Source: Desulfosarcina widdelii (GTDB lineage: Bacteria > Desulfobacterota > Desulfobacteria > Desulfobacterales > Desulfosarcinaceae). From it: DNA of 64,000 nt. The stretch lies in assembly GCF_009688965.1 (NCBI RefSeq), contig NZ_AP021875.1, forward strand, positions 2,356,001-2,420,000, read 5' to 3'. Made by a program: the position numbers and the translations under genes. Under the pieces are notes generated by a model, which was given only the letters and a program-made list of their open reading frames with translations, was not told the origin of the DNA and did not search any database. Shown piece by piece: positions 8,776-17,361 of the stretch; position 1 is the stretch's first letter; each line of letters begins with the position of its first letter.

Positions 8776-9630
8776 CTAAAAAAAGCATCGTAAGTAAAGC
8801 TGTAACCCCATGTAATCAAAATTAATTTTACCGTTAAAGTCGACACCCGGCCAATCCTCGTCTTCGGCTTCGACGCTGACACTCAAGGTGTCAAATCCCA
8901 GACCGATCCCCACGTGCTTCCACGGTGCGTATTCCACGGCGGCATTGGCCTGAAGGACATGCCCGACGAAATTCTCGTATTCCAGGTAAAACGCCTGGAC
9001 GCCGGAACGGAAAAACCAGCGGGGCGCCAAAACCACATCCATGCGTAATCCGAGGACTGGCAGAGGGGCGGTAAAATCGGCATTCCCTCGTTCTTCGACA
9101 AGACCGCTTACCGTAAACCCTACATCGATGGGCATGAGATAAAGTCCCAGTGAACCCGCCAAATCGATTCGATCGTCCTGAAGGAAGGAATAGCTGTAGG
9201 CAAACTGGTAAATATCCAGATCGAAAAAAGCACTGACTTCGGTACCGGCATCGACGGTAACCGGATCGCCGTTTACGTCCTCGAAGGTAAATTCCTGACC
9301 AATACGGCGGGAGCCATCCCTGTTGAGGGAAAACCAGCTGAGATCGAGGCGGTGGCGCCGGTTGTCGGTAAACCGCCACAGGGCGCCAACGCGAAAGACG
9401 GAATTGGATGAATCCAGTTTAAGCAGGTCCTCTACATCGATGTCGACGCCGAGACCCGTTCCAAGCCGGACCCCGCTATCCACGGCGGCCAGAAAATACC
9501 CCGCTTGAATGCCGAATTTCTCCCAGGGTCGGTTCTCCCATGACGTTTCAGCCGCCACGGTTCCATAGGGGGATAACAATGCGATAGCGAGCATGGCCAT
9601 CGGCACCTTGTTCAAGAAAGAAAATTTCAT
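8776..9630 (-). CDS. Outer-membrane beta-barrel protein, unknown
   Basis: A 284-residue protein with a signal peptide cleaved near TVAAE. The mature part has alternating hydrophobic strands and acidic turns typical of an eight- to twelve-strand barrel (LGLYLMPIDVGFTVSG, LAPRWFFRSGVQAFYLEYE) and ends with an aromatic residue (YLRCFF), the usual barrel assembly signal. The acidic loop AEDEDWPG may bind cations. A good AGGAGG-type site precedes the start. It follows the MscS gene after 37 bp. No specific family is recognised; a porin-like or structural role is likely. Confidence 0.72.
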   Translation of the reverse strand: MKFSFLNKVPMAMLAIALLSPYGTVAAETSWENRPWEKFGIQAGYFLAAVDSGVRLGTGLGVDIDVEDLLKLDSSNSVFRVGALWRFTDNRRHRLDLSWFSLNRDGSRRIGQEFTFEDVNGDPVTVDAGTEVSAFFDLDIYQFAYSYSFLQDDRIDLAGSLGLYLMPIDVGFTVSGLVEERGNADFTAPLPVLGLRMDVVLAPRWFFRSGVQAFYLEYENFVGHVLQANAAVEYAPWKHVGIGLGFDTLSVSVEAEDEDWPGVDFNGKINFDYMGLQLYLRCFF

Positions 9631-9667
9631 TTTTTTCCTCCTTTGAATCTAATTGTTAATCGTAAAA

Positions 9668-10705
9668 TCACAGAACCGTCTGATTCCCATCCCGGATATT
9701 CTCCGAACATATCGTGATCTTGGATCTTTCCGGATTCAAATGCAGTTCCAACTGGGGAAAAGCGAATTGCAGGCCTTCCCGATCGAACCGGATCTTGGTC
9801 TTCTCGATCAGATCGCAGCGGGTGACCCAGTAGTCCTTATTGTCCACCCAGCAGCGCGCTCCAAACTTCACGCAGTTTTGGGCCAGATCGAGGGCGTATA
9901 CGACCGGCCCCGGCTTCGTCTTGACCCTTGGATCTTCGATCATCACCGACTCCAGCACCTGTTTGGCCCGAATGATATCCTGATCGTAGCAGAGGCCGAC
10001 ATCGATTTTTACACGGCGCGTCTCGGTGAAATGGTAGTTGATGACGATGTCGTCCAGAATCTTTCGATTGGGCACGAAAAAGGTTTTTCCGTCGAAGGTT
10101 CTCAGGCGTGTGTTCAGGAAGGTAATGGCTTCCACTTTCCCCAACAGGTCACCGGTCTTGATGGTATTACCCACTTTAAAGGGCATGGATGGTAAATACG
10201 GCCGCAGAAAAACCATCAAACCGATGCCTGCCAAGGCAATGATGCTCAAAAAACGAAAAACGTTGGCCGGTTTGGCACCGTACTCAACTGCCGCGGCGGT
10301 TATCACAATCATGACCAGCAGAAGATGCACGGCACTGCATAGCATGGCGCTGAAGGCCGTTTTTGGCAGCATGCGGCGCAGAAGCTGGTCGATCCAACGA
10401 ATGACATACAGCCCGGCAATCAAAACAGCCAAAGAGAGCGCCATGTGGGTGCCATGCTGGCTCATCACCTCTCCGAGGCTTTGCATCCGGCCCAATATAC
10501 CCTGCAAGGTTGGCATGGTCGATCCACTCCAGAAGGTGTGATGGATTTGCGTTGCCATAACGGTCGGCAGCAAGATCAATAATTTGCCGGTCCCGGCCAT
10601 GTTTGCATGCACCGCTGCCGCATCTGGTCGAACATGAAAGCGGTTGCGCGGACCCGCCTTAATCAGCCCCACCAGCGCAGAACGGAACCGCAGACCCGCT
10701 TCCAT
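9668..10705 (-). CDS. MscS-family mechanosensitive channel
   Basis: A 345-residue inner-membrane protein. Hydrophobic helices lie at about residues 90-110 (MALSLAVLIAGLYVIRWI), 125-145 and 155-170. They are followed by the MscS beta domain (FKVGNTIKTGDLLGKVEAI, TRLRTFDGKTFFVPN) and the alpha/beta C-terminal domain (FGARCWVDNKDYW). The canonical glycine-rich pore helix is only partly preserved (SIIALAGIGLMVFLRPYL). The channel would release solutes on osmotic downshock. The start at 10705 was chosen because GGGGAG lies a few bases upstream; a later Met 49 codons in has no ribosome site. It sits 61 bp after the arylsulfatase gene. Confidence 0.82.
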   Translation of the reverse strand: MEAGLRFRSALVGLIKAGPRNRFHVRPDAAAVHANMAGTGKLLILLPTVMATQIHHTFWSGSTMPTLQGILGRMQSLGEVMSQHGTHMALSLAVLIAGLYVIRWIDQLLRRMLPKTAFSAMLCSAVHLLLVMIVITAAAVEYGAKPANVFRFLSIIALAGIGLMVFLRPYLPSMPFKVGNTIKTGDLLGKVEAITFLNTRLRTFDGKTFFVPNRKILDDIVINYHFTETRRVKIDVGLCYDQDIIRAKQVLESVMIEDPRVKTKPGPVVYALDLAQNCVKFGARCWVDNKDYWVTRCDLIEKTKIRFDREGLQFAFPQLELHLNPERSKITICSENIRDGNQTVL

Positions 10706-10766
10706 CGCGTGCTCCCCTTCAGTTGCCAACGGGGTGCCCACTGGCGGGCACCCCAATGGCATGCAC

Positions 10767-13118
10767 TCAATGTACCTCGACGGTGACCTTGGGAATATGT
10801 CCGGTAAACCTGGAAACCCTCTCGGAGCCGATGGTTTCCACCACCGGCGTTGCCAGATCGATGCCCACATCGGCGGTTTCGTCCGCCGAGAATATCATCG
10901 GCTGGGTGCGGGGAATGCGGCCTTCGCCGACCTTTTTCCCATCCACATAGAGCGTTCCCGTGCCGCCCTTAGCCAGGCCGCCGCCGTCATAAGCGAAGTC
11001 GAACTTGATCTTATGCTTGCCGGGCGTCAGCTTCTCTTCGGCCGCCACGGTGAAACGCTGCAGGCCGAGGAAGTTGTAATCGTAGGCCGGCACGCCGTCG
11101 TTGACATACAGCGCCCAACCGCCGAACCGTCCGCCCTGGACGATGACGGCCCCGTGGGCTCCGCTGTCGGGCACCTCCACTTCGGCGGTAATGGTTTTGG
11201 ACTTGTTCTTGATGTTGAGAAAGACGTTCTCGGTCATGCCGGTCATGCCCTCGGCCAGGGTCAACGACGTGCGGCCGGCCATTAGGTCGGGGCGCCCGGC
11301 CAGGGCTGCATTGACCCGCTCAACGACACGGTCGTCGATGGGCAGCACGTAGTTCTTCTCGGCCTCTTCCATGAACAGATCCTGCAGCTTGGCCAACAGG
11401 TCCGGATACGCTTTGGACAGGTCCTTCACCAGGCTGAAATCGCGGCGCGTGTCGTACAGTTCCCAGATGTCCTCGGCGAGTCCGCGACGGGGCTTCATTT
11501 CCCAAGGTGCCCTGTGGATGGTGCGGGCGAACCAGCCTTCGTGGTAAATGGCCCGGTTGCCGAACATCTCGAAGTACTGGGTGGTGTGCCGGTCCTTGGC
11601 CTTGGCGTCGTCGAAGCTGTAGACCAGGCTGGTGCCGTCCATGGGTCGCTGGGCCACACCGTTGACCATCGTGGGTTCGGGCAGGCCGGCCGCCTCGAGG
11701 ATGGTCGGGGCCACGTCGATCACGTGGCTGAACTGGGTGCGAAGCTCACCCCTGGTTTGGATACCTTTGGGCCAGTGTACGGCCATACCTACCTTGGTGC
11801 CGCCGTGATCCGAGGCCACCTGCTTGGTCCAGGTGTAGGGCGTGTCGAAAGCCACGGCCCAACCGGCGGCCATGTGAGGGTAGGTCTCGGGTCCGCCCCA
11901 CTTGTCCATGACCTTGAGCATGTCGGCCACCTTCTCCTGCACCCCGTTGAAGTAGGTCATTTCGCTGAACATGCCGTTGCGACCGCCCTCGGCGCTGGTG
12001 CCGTTGTCGCCGTAGACCAGGAAAATCAGGGTGTTGTCCAATTGGCCGACATCTTCGATGGCCTGGACCACGCGGCCGATCTCATGGTCGGTCATCTCGA
12101 CATAGGCCGCAAACACCTCCACCTGGTGGGCGAACAGTTTTTTCTCGTCCGCACTCAACGCGCCCCATTCGGGAATGGCTTTTGGCTTAGGCGCCAGCTG
12201 CGTCCCTTTGGGCACGATGCCTCGTTGGATCTGGCGGGCCAGGATCTGTTCCCGCAGCACATCCCAGCCCTGGTCGAACCTGCCCTTCCAGCGGGCGATC
12301 CACTGTTTGGGCACGTGGTGGGGGGCGTGGGTGGCGCCCGGCGCATAGTAGACGAAGAACGGTTTATCCGGCGTTAAGGCCTTCTGGTAGCGGATCCAGG
12401 CCACGGTCTGGTCGGTCATGTCGTTCAAAAAGTGGTAATCCGGATTCTCGGGCAGTTCCACCGGATGGGTGCCGTCATAGATGTATGGAGCCCACTGGTT
12501 GGTTTCGCCGCCGAGAAAGCCGTAGAACTTGTCGAATCCCTGGCGGGTGGGCCAGCGGTCCAGGGGACCGGAGACGCTGGCCTCCCAGGCAGCGGTCTCG
12601 TGCCACTTGCCGAAGGCGCCGGTACTGTATCCGTTGAGGCGCAGCATCTCGGCCACCGGGGCGACGGTGTTGGGGATGCTGCCGGTATTGCCGGGAAAAG
12701 CCGTGCCGGTCTCGATGATGCCCCCCATGTTGTTGGCGTGGTGGTTGCGGCCGCTTTTGAGGGCCGCCCGGGTCGGCGAACAGACCGCCGTGGTGTGGAA
12801 ATTGTTGTAGAAAAGCCCTTCACCGGCCAGGCGGTCGAAGGTGGGGGTGGTCACCGGCCCGCCGAAGGTACTGGTGCCGGCGAAGCCCAGATCGTCCACC
12901 AGGACGACCAGCACGTTGGGCGCTCCGTCCGGCGCCTTGACCTGGAACCGCGGTGGCGGCGTGGCCTTGCGAACATCGAGCACCGTGCTTTCGGGATAGA
13001 CAGGATCCGCGATCGGCAGCACCGTGCGGTCAATGGCCCCCTGGTGGGATGCTGCGATTGCTGGTGTGGCCAGCAATAGAACAATGATACAACCTATAGC
13101 AGCATGGACAGTTTTCAT
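10767..13118 (-). CDS. Arylsulfatase (formylglycine-dependent), exported
   Basis: A 783-residue sulfatase with a signal peptide (to about residue 23). The sulfatase domain shows the metal pair D75-D76 (VVLVDDLGF), the C113-S-P-T-R-A-A-L signature whose Cys is converted to formylglycine, NGTSAEGG and the lysine-containing SDHGGTKVG region. The C-terminal 150 residues form a beta-rich domain (VDGKKVGEGRIP). It should hydrolyse sulfate esters in the periplasm, possibly for sulfate or carbon gain. No maturase (FGE or anSME) is in the window. Its family is COG3119 type, longer than average because of the C-terminal domain. AAAGGAGG precedes the ATG. It is the sixth gene of the envelope run. Confidence 0.92.
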   Translation of the reverse strand: MKTVHAAIGCIIVLLLATPAIAASHQGAIDRTVLPIADPVYPESTVLDVRKATPPPRFQVKAPDGAPNVLVVLVDDLGFAGTSTFGGPVTTPTFDRLAGEGLFYNNFHTTAVCSPTRAALKSGRNHHANNMGGIIETGTAFPGNTGSIPNTVAPVAEMLRLNGYSTGAFGKWHETAAWEASVSGPLDRWPTRQGFDKFYGFLGGETNQWAPYIYDGTHPVELPENPDYHFLNDMTDQTVAWIRYQKALTPDKPFFVYYAPGATHAPHHVPKQWIARWKGRFDQGWDVLREQILARQIQRGIVPKGTQLAPKPKAIPEWGALSADEKKLFAHQVEVFAAYVEMTDHEIGRVVQAIEDVGQLDNTLIFLVYGDNGTSAEGGRNGMFSEMTYFNGVQEKVADMLKVMDKWGGPETYPHMAAGWAVAFDTPYTWTKQVASDHGGTKVGMAVHWPKGIQTRGELRTQFSHVIDVAPTILEAAGLPEPTMVNGVAQRPMDGTSLVYSFDDAKAKDRHTTQYFEMFGNRAIYHEGWFARTIHRAPWEMKPRRGLAEDIWELYDTRRDFSLVKDLSKAYPDLLAKLQDLFMEEAEKNYVLPIDDRVVERVNAALAGRPDLMAGRTSLTLAEGMTGMTENVFLNIKNKSKTITAEVEVPDSGAHGAVIVQGGRFGGWALYVNDGVPAYDYNFLGLQRFTVAAEEKLTPGKHKIKFDFAYDGGGLAKGGTGTLYVDGKKVGEGRIPRTQPMIFSADETADVGIDLATPVVETIGSERVSRFTGHIPKVTVEVH

Positions 13119-13161
13119 CGAGTTGCCCTCCTTTGAAATGAATGGTTTACAATCGTATGTT

Positions 13162-14013
13162 TTAGAAATTGAACCGGGCGCCCATGAGCGGTCCGCTTAG
13201 GCGCACCTTTTGAATGACTTCGTCATCATTGTCCCACTCCATATGGCGGTATCCGATCATGACGTCGAACCAATCCATGAAGGAATACCCGATGCCGCCG
13301 AAGAGCGACCAGGTCAGGTCCGAATCGCCCGTGCCAATGTCTGCGTAGAAGGGGATGAACCAGTTGCCGCTGCCGAGGAAAATTTCTCCCCGGACGCCGC
13401 CGACCCCGTTCCAGGCATCGCCGTCTTCCGTAACGCTGCCGGACCGGGTAAAGAACTGTCCGGTGCCGGGGCCGTCGATATCCGCTTCCAGGTCCCAATC
13501 CACATCCTGCTCCATCCACAGGTAGCGCAGGCCGGCCACCAGATCCATCTTCAGGCGAGGACCGTCGATGGCCTGGTAGCCGGCGCCGAAGGTGGTGATG
13601 AAGCTGGTTACATCCACGTCCACGTCGGCACCCACGCTGGTGCTGGCTTCGGGGACGCCAAAATCGATGCTTTTGAGTTGGTTCTCCTCGGAAGAAACTT
13701 CCATGAAGATAAAATCCGTCGTGAACGACCACTTGCCTTTGCGGGCCATGGCGGTCACGATCAGTGCGAGATCCAGGTTCTCCAGGTAGTCGTCGGGTTC
13801 GATTTCGATTTCCGGTTCTCCGGTACTACCGTTAGGGGCCGCCAGCTTCAGGTCCATCTCGATGGTTGGCGCCCACAGGTAGGGCTGCAAGGTAAAGTGC
13901 CATCCGCCCGAGTCATCCGCCGCGATTGTTCCCGGTGCCGATGCCGCCAGAAGGCATGCCCATGTGACAGCAATCACCACGGTTCTCACCCTCTGAAAGG
14001 CGGTTACACCCAT
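13162..14013 (-). CDS. Outer-membrane beta-barrel protein, unknown
   Basis: A 283-residue protein with signal peptide (GTIAA-DD). The mature part begins GGWHFTLQPYLWAPTIE, a start often seen in a family of barrel proteins annotated only as outer membrane protein, and continues with strands joined by acidic turns (DVDVDVTSFITTFGAGY, GLRYLWMEQDVDWD). It ends ARFNF, a C-terminal aromatic barrel signal. It precedes the arylsulfatase by 43 bp and may be its uptake porin, but that is inference from position only. Confidence 0.75.
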   Translation of the reverse strand: MGVTAFQRVRTVVIAVTWACLLAASAPGTIAADDSGGWHFTLQPYLWAPTIEMDLKLAAPNGSTGEPEIEIEPDDYLENLDLALIVTAMARKGKWSFTTDFIFMEVSSEENQLKSIDFGVPEASTSVGADVDVDVTSFITTFGAGYQAIDGPRLKMDLVAGLRYLWMEQDVDWDLEADIDGPGTGQFFTRSGSVTEDGDAWNGVGGVRGEIFLGSGNWFIPFYADIGTGDSDLTWSLFGGIGYSFMDWFDVMIGYRHMEWDNDDEVIQKVRLSGPLMGARFNF

Positions 14014-14069
14014 TTCGCACTCCTCCTCACTGTATCGGGTTAATTGCTTTCAATGACGACATCCTGTTT

Positions 14070-14432
14070 TCAGGCAACCGATTGGCGTGCGTTTTCGATG
14101 GTCTCAACCCCGGTCGATTCGCGGATGATATCGAATCGGATTTCCGGAGGCTCTTCGGCCATTTCGATCACCATGAGAATGCGCCGGTAGGCATCCGACT
14201 TAAGATGCTGCAGCACAAACTCATCGCTGGTCCAGCGTTCCTCGATCATGATGGCGCGGACGTCGTCTACGCCCCTGTAAAGTCTCGAGAAAATGCAGTT
14301 GGGTTCGAACTGGACCTGGGCACTGACGGCCCCGAGAATATCGAGCGCCTCGCTCTGTTTGTTGATTGGGATCAGCATGCGAATGGTGGAGTGCACGGCG
14401 AAAGATTGTTTCTGCTGGTTCGGGTGGTCCAT
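14070..14432 (-). CDS. ABM-fold (antibiotic biosynthesis monooxygenase-like) protein
   Basis: A 120-residue cytosolic protein when started at 14432, where AAGGAGG lies seven bases upstream; an upstream Met has no such site. The pattern MLIPINKQSEALDILGAVSAQVQ, then CIFSRLYRGVDD, then IMIEERWTSDEFVLQHLKS matches ABM-fold dimers (PF03992 type). Members include small monooxygenases and haem-degrading enzymes, but many are uncharacterised, and no catalytic residue can be assigned here. It is an odd soluble member of an otherwise envelope-directed operon. Confidence 0.7.
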   Translation of the reverse strand: MDHPNQQKQSFAVHSTIRMLIPINKQSEALDILGAVSAQVQFEPNCIFSRLYRGVDDVRAIMIEERWTSDEFVLQHLKSDAYRRILMVIEMAEEPPEIRFDIIRESTGVETIENARQSVA

Positions 14433-14498
14433 GTGCACGCCTCCTTGGCCTGTAGGAATAATGCGTCTTGCCAATGGGCTCTTTCTGAAAATTTGGTT

Positions 14499-15020
14499 TC
14501 ACCGATTGGGGGATTCCGGTTCCACCGGCAACGGCATGCGAAATATCCTGACAAGGCCACCGGCACCCAGATGTCGCCCCACCACCGACAACAGGTTGTA
14601 TCCCAGCAAGGCACCGGACAGGCAGATGATGGTGACCCACACATGATACATGTCCGCCCGGCGAAAGAGGTTCCTCAGGGCAGGGCCGAAGCCGCCGTAC
14701 TCGTGGCGCGCCTCGAATCCTTTCTCAAGGAGCAGTACGACGGTAACGCCCAGAGAATAGATAACGGTACGCAACAGCACGTCCACCCAGGCCGGCCGGG
14801 CTCGCACCCAGGCGCCCAGCGATACGTGTTCGAGAATCAGCACCACTTTGGAGAGGACCAGCGCACCGACGACAATCATCGACCAGTTCGATGCGGCAAT
14901 CCGGTACTCGGCCAGGATCAGTGTTTTGATCAGCAGCATGGCGGCGATCCAGGCCGCGAAATAGGATGCAGCGATCCCCATCGCTTTGATTTCGTCTTTT
15001 AGCTTCTCCCGCCAGCCCAT
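14499..15020 (-). CDS. Four-helix integral membrane protein, unknown
   Basis: A 173-residue inner-membrane protein with four hydrophobic segments, at about residues 16-36, 45-65, 82-100 and 125-148. Arg-rich loops (RARPAWVD, NLFRRADMYH) separate them. GGAGGAGG precedes the ATG. The order of segments and the motif LILEHVSLGAWVRARPAWVDVLLRT suggest a conserved family that I cannot name. It lies between a lipoprotein gene and the ABM gene in the envelope run. Confidence 0.7.
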   Translation of the reverse strand: MGWREKLKDEIKAMGIAASYFAAWIAAMLLIKTLILAEYRIAASNWSMIVVGALVLSKVVLILEHVSLGAWVRARPAWVDVLLRTVIYSLGVTVVLLLEKGFEARHEYGGFGPALRNLFRRADMYHVWVTIICLSGALLGYNLLSVVGRHLGAGGLVRIFRMPLPVEPESPNR

Positions 15021-15072
15021 CGGCAGCCTCCTCCCGTGTTTGTATCACTCGGCAGCACCGCATCAACGAGCG

Positions 15073-15771
15073 TCATTGTTTTTCAACGGAAATGGCGATC
15101 ATTTCGGTGATCTGGAACAGGACCCGTTCGCCTACCTGATGCCGGCTCAAATCGATGTCGTCGCGCACGGGAAACGTTCGGGTGCGGCCGTCCTTGAATT
15201 TCAGTTTAGCGGTACGCATGACCGGGTCAATGGCCACGACCGTTGCAATCATGCGTACGGTTCCGGCCACCAAGCCGCCCGGCTGAGCCCCCCTGGCAGC
15301 CAGTGCCACGACCCCTGCCGCGCCGTCCGGCATGGGTTCGACCTCTTCCGTGTCCATATAGCCGAGCGACGTCAATGCCTTGCCTTCAGGCACCACGGTA
15401 CTCTCTTCGATGAGGCCGACGACCAGTTCTTCGGTCACGTGGGCTTTGACCAGGTCGCCCACGCGGATCTGGTCGAAGTTGACCGCCTGGGGTCCGACCG
15501 CAATATGCTTTTTCTCCCCGTCGGGTCCCAACAGCACCACCGTGCGACGGGTGTAGTCGATATCGGTAACGCGTGCGCTGATCTCCACCGTGTTGACCAT
15601 AACCCCGCCCGGCACGCCGGTTTCGAAGGCAGCCGAACTACCCCCTTTGGGTGATGGGGGCGGCGGCGGCGTCGTACAGGCGGAGAAGATCAATGCAGCG
15701 GCCAACATCACGGCCATGGTCCGGCAGACAATCACTTTTTGTGAGAAATAACCATTCGGGTAGGGTTTCAT
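15073..15771 (-). CDS. Lipoprotein with beta-barrel-like repeats, unknown
   Basis: A 232-residue lipoprotein starting at 15771, where AGGAGG is upstream. The signal ends at ALIFSAC, a lipobox, and a proline-rich linker (TPPPPPSP) follows. The mature part holds two similar beta-rich segments (ISARVTDIDYTRRTVVLLGPDGEKK at about residue 60 and MIATVVAIDPVMRTAKLKFKDGRTR at about 170), each followed by VxxGDLVKA- or VGERVLFQI-like ends, so it looks like an internal duplication of a small OB-like barrel. Function unknown; it follows the larger lipoprotein by 84 bp. Confidence 0.75.
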   Translation of the reverse strand: MKPYPNGYFSQKVIVCRTMAVMLAAALIFSACTTPPPPPSPKGGSSAAFETGVPGGVMVNTVEISARVTDIDYTRRTVVLLGPDGEKKHIAVGPQAVNFDQIRVGDLVKAHVTEELVVGLIEESTVVPEGKALTSLGYMDTEEVEPMPDGAAGVVALAARGAQPGGLVAGTVRMIATVVAIDPVMRTAKLKFKDGRTRTFPVRDDIDLSRHQVGERVLFQITEMIAISVEKQ

Positions 15772-15855
15772 CCGTTCTATCCTCCTTTTTGAGCTGATTG
15801 AATGGATTGTGCTGATTCGCATTCGGTTAGATTTTCCATAGATATCATATACTTT

Positions 15856-16929
15856 TCATCCTGCCGGGATCGTCACCAACGGCAATCCCTCTTTGCCTCC
15901 TGTCTCTGTGAGCGAAAACAACATCATTAAAAAAGCGAAGGTCCGTTTGGATCGGAAATCCCTTTTGTCAATCCAGAACCAGTGGCCTTCGTAGTAAACC
16001 GCCGTATACGCGCTCACCGGCTTATCCGGCCCGGTTTGTACCTGGATGAGTTGCTTATAGTGCGCCGCTTCATCCACCGGCGGCGGCAATGCGGAAGGCG
16101 TCAGTCCATCGGCCACGTGCTCGGCAGGCACATCGATCTGGGCGGCCAGATCGACCATGATCTGGAGAATCGATCGGGTCAGGATGGCGATTTCACCGTC
16201 ATCCTGGGACAAGAGCCCATAGGTCACCTTGAACTCCTGCCTGCTGGGATCCAAACCCAGTAATTGATGGATCTCTATACGGGCGTCCACGATCTCCTGC
16301 GATTCAATTTGTCGATGGAAAAACAGAACGGTGGTTTCCTTTGCTGCCGTGCCTTTGAGGATGCGCATGCCAACTGCACCGGATTTCTGCGTCTTGCGCA
16401 ACAATTTTACCAATCGGTAAAATTCCGGGTCGCCCAAACGTTGATCCGTCCCGGCGGCCTGTCGGCTGCGAAAGCCGTTTACGGATTCCACCACGATGGG
16501 GAAGATGATATCCGCCGGCCATCCTGCCTGGAGCAAAAACAACAGTGATTTCGGCGGGATGGGAATCATGAAATTGTGATTGAACTTGGCGCCCGTGATG
16601 GGGGCATAGGTGATGGTCGGACGGTCGGTGTATTTTCCAGACGTGCCCAAGCTAAGCAGATCGCCCTGAGTGGCCGAGTCCGATGAGAGGCTACCGCCGA
16701 GATTGACCGAGCCTTCGAGCGTGTATCCGCTGACAATGGAGGCAACCTCTACGAAGAGCGGCATGTCTGCATATCGAAGCTTGACGATGTTGAGCAGGGT
16801 CTGTTCTTTCCATGAATCAGCAATGGCGGTGTTGTACTCGAATCGGTCGCGGGGCACGGTTTGGGGGCCTACATGTGTGCAGCCAACCCAAAAATTCAAG
16901 GATAAGAGTACAATAAGGAAGTACTTCAT
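15856..16929 (-). CDS. Conserved lipoprotein, first gene of the envelope operon
   Basis: A 357-residue lipoprotein started at 16929, where GGTGGAG lies six bases upstream. The signal ends LNFWVGC. The mature sequence opens with the conserved stretch RDRFEYNTAIADSWKEQTLLNIVKLRYADMP and later has IPPKSLLFLLQAGWPADIIFPIVVESVNGF. I recall this pattern from uncharacterised lipoproteins of proteobacteria. It is probably anchored in the outer membrane facing the periplasm. It is the first gene after the sigma-54 promoter candidate, with a leader of about 270 bases. Confidence 0.75.
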   Translation of the reverse strand: MKYFLIVLLSLNFWVGCTHVGPQTVPRDRFEYNTAIADSWKEQTLLNIVKLRYADMPLFVEVASIVSGYTLEGSVNLGGSLSSDSATQGDLLSLGTSGKYTDRPTITYAPITGAKFNHNFMIPIPPKSLLFLLQAGWPADIIFPIVVESVNGFRSRQAAGTDQRLGDPEFYRLVKLLRKTQKSGAVGMRILKGTAAKETTVLFFHRQIESQEIVDARIEIHQLLGLDPSRQEFKVTYGLLSQDDGEIAILTRSILQIMVDLAAQIDVPAEHVADGLTPSALPPPVDEAAHYKQLIQVQTGPDKPVSAYTAVYYEGHWFWIDKRDFRSKRTFAFLMMLFSLTETGGKEGLPLVTIPAG

Positions 16930-17213
16930 GGATTGCTCCACCTTTCAAACCCATGGTTGTTTCTTCCATTCGCGAATCCGGTCAAAACATTGAACGGGGG
17001 CTAAAGGGATACTTGCCGGCATTCGCGCCTCACACCGAAAATGGCGACAGGGATCCTCATGTTGACTGGAACATGCCCCCCTTGGGAAACGGGCTCGTCG
17101 CAGGTGTGCTTGGGTTCCAACCCAAGCTGAAACCCCTTCAAGATCCACGTGGTACCATCGGGCTCACGATTCAATGGTCCGCAGTACACAGACATGAATT
17201 CAGTCGATGTTTC

Positions 17214-17229
17214 AGCGAATTGTGTGCCA
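17214..17229 (-). promoter_or_regulatory. Candidate sigma-54 (-24/-12) promoter
   Basis: The minus strand reads TGGCACACAATTCGCT, which fits the consensus TGGCACGNNNNTTGCW at all but two fixed positions and keeps the essential GG and GC separated by ten bases. It points toward the lipoprotein gene starting at 16929, and lies between the terminator of a sigma-54 activator gene and that operon. The region just upstream (17235-17300) is AT-rich and could bind a bending protein. A start site near 17203 would leave a leader of about 270 bases. The 64-codon frame at 17001-17195 inside that leader has no ribosome site. Confidence 0.62.
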
Positions 17230-17311
17230 GGAATTGAGGAAGGGACTTTGAACTGTATAAAAAATTGAAATTATGTTAAATTTAAAAGATCCGACAGATG
17301 ACAAGAGGTTT

Positions 17312-17360
17312 AAAAAAAGGGGGGCTGCCTGTATTTCGGCTTGACTGCCGATATACAGGC
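17312..17360 (-). terminator. Intrinsic terminator of the sigma-54 activator gene
   Basis: On the minus strand, right after the stop at 17362, GCCTGTATATCGGC (17347-17360) pairs with GCCGAAATACAGGC (17327-17340) over a six-base loop with one mismatch. A C-run and a run of seven T follow (17312-17326). It separates the activator from the downstream promoter. Confidence 0.85.
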
Positions 17361-17361
17361 G

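Noticed and set aside
17001..17195. 64-codon frame in the leader after the sigma-54 promoter
   Set aside because: No ribosome site and no recognisable sequence; kept only as a remote possibility for a leader peptide.
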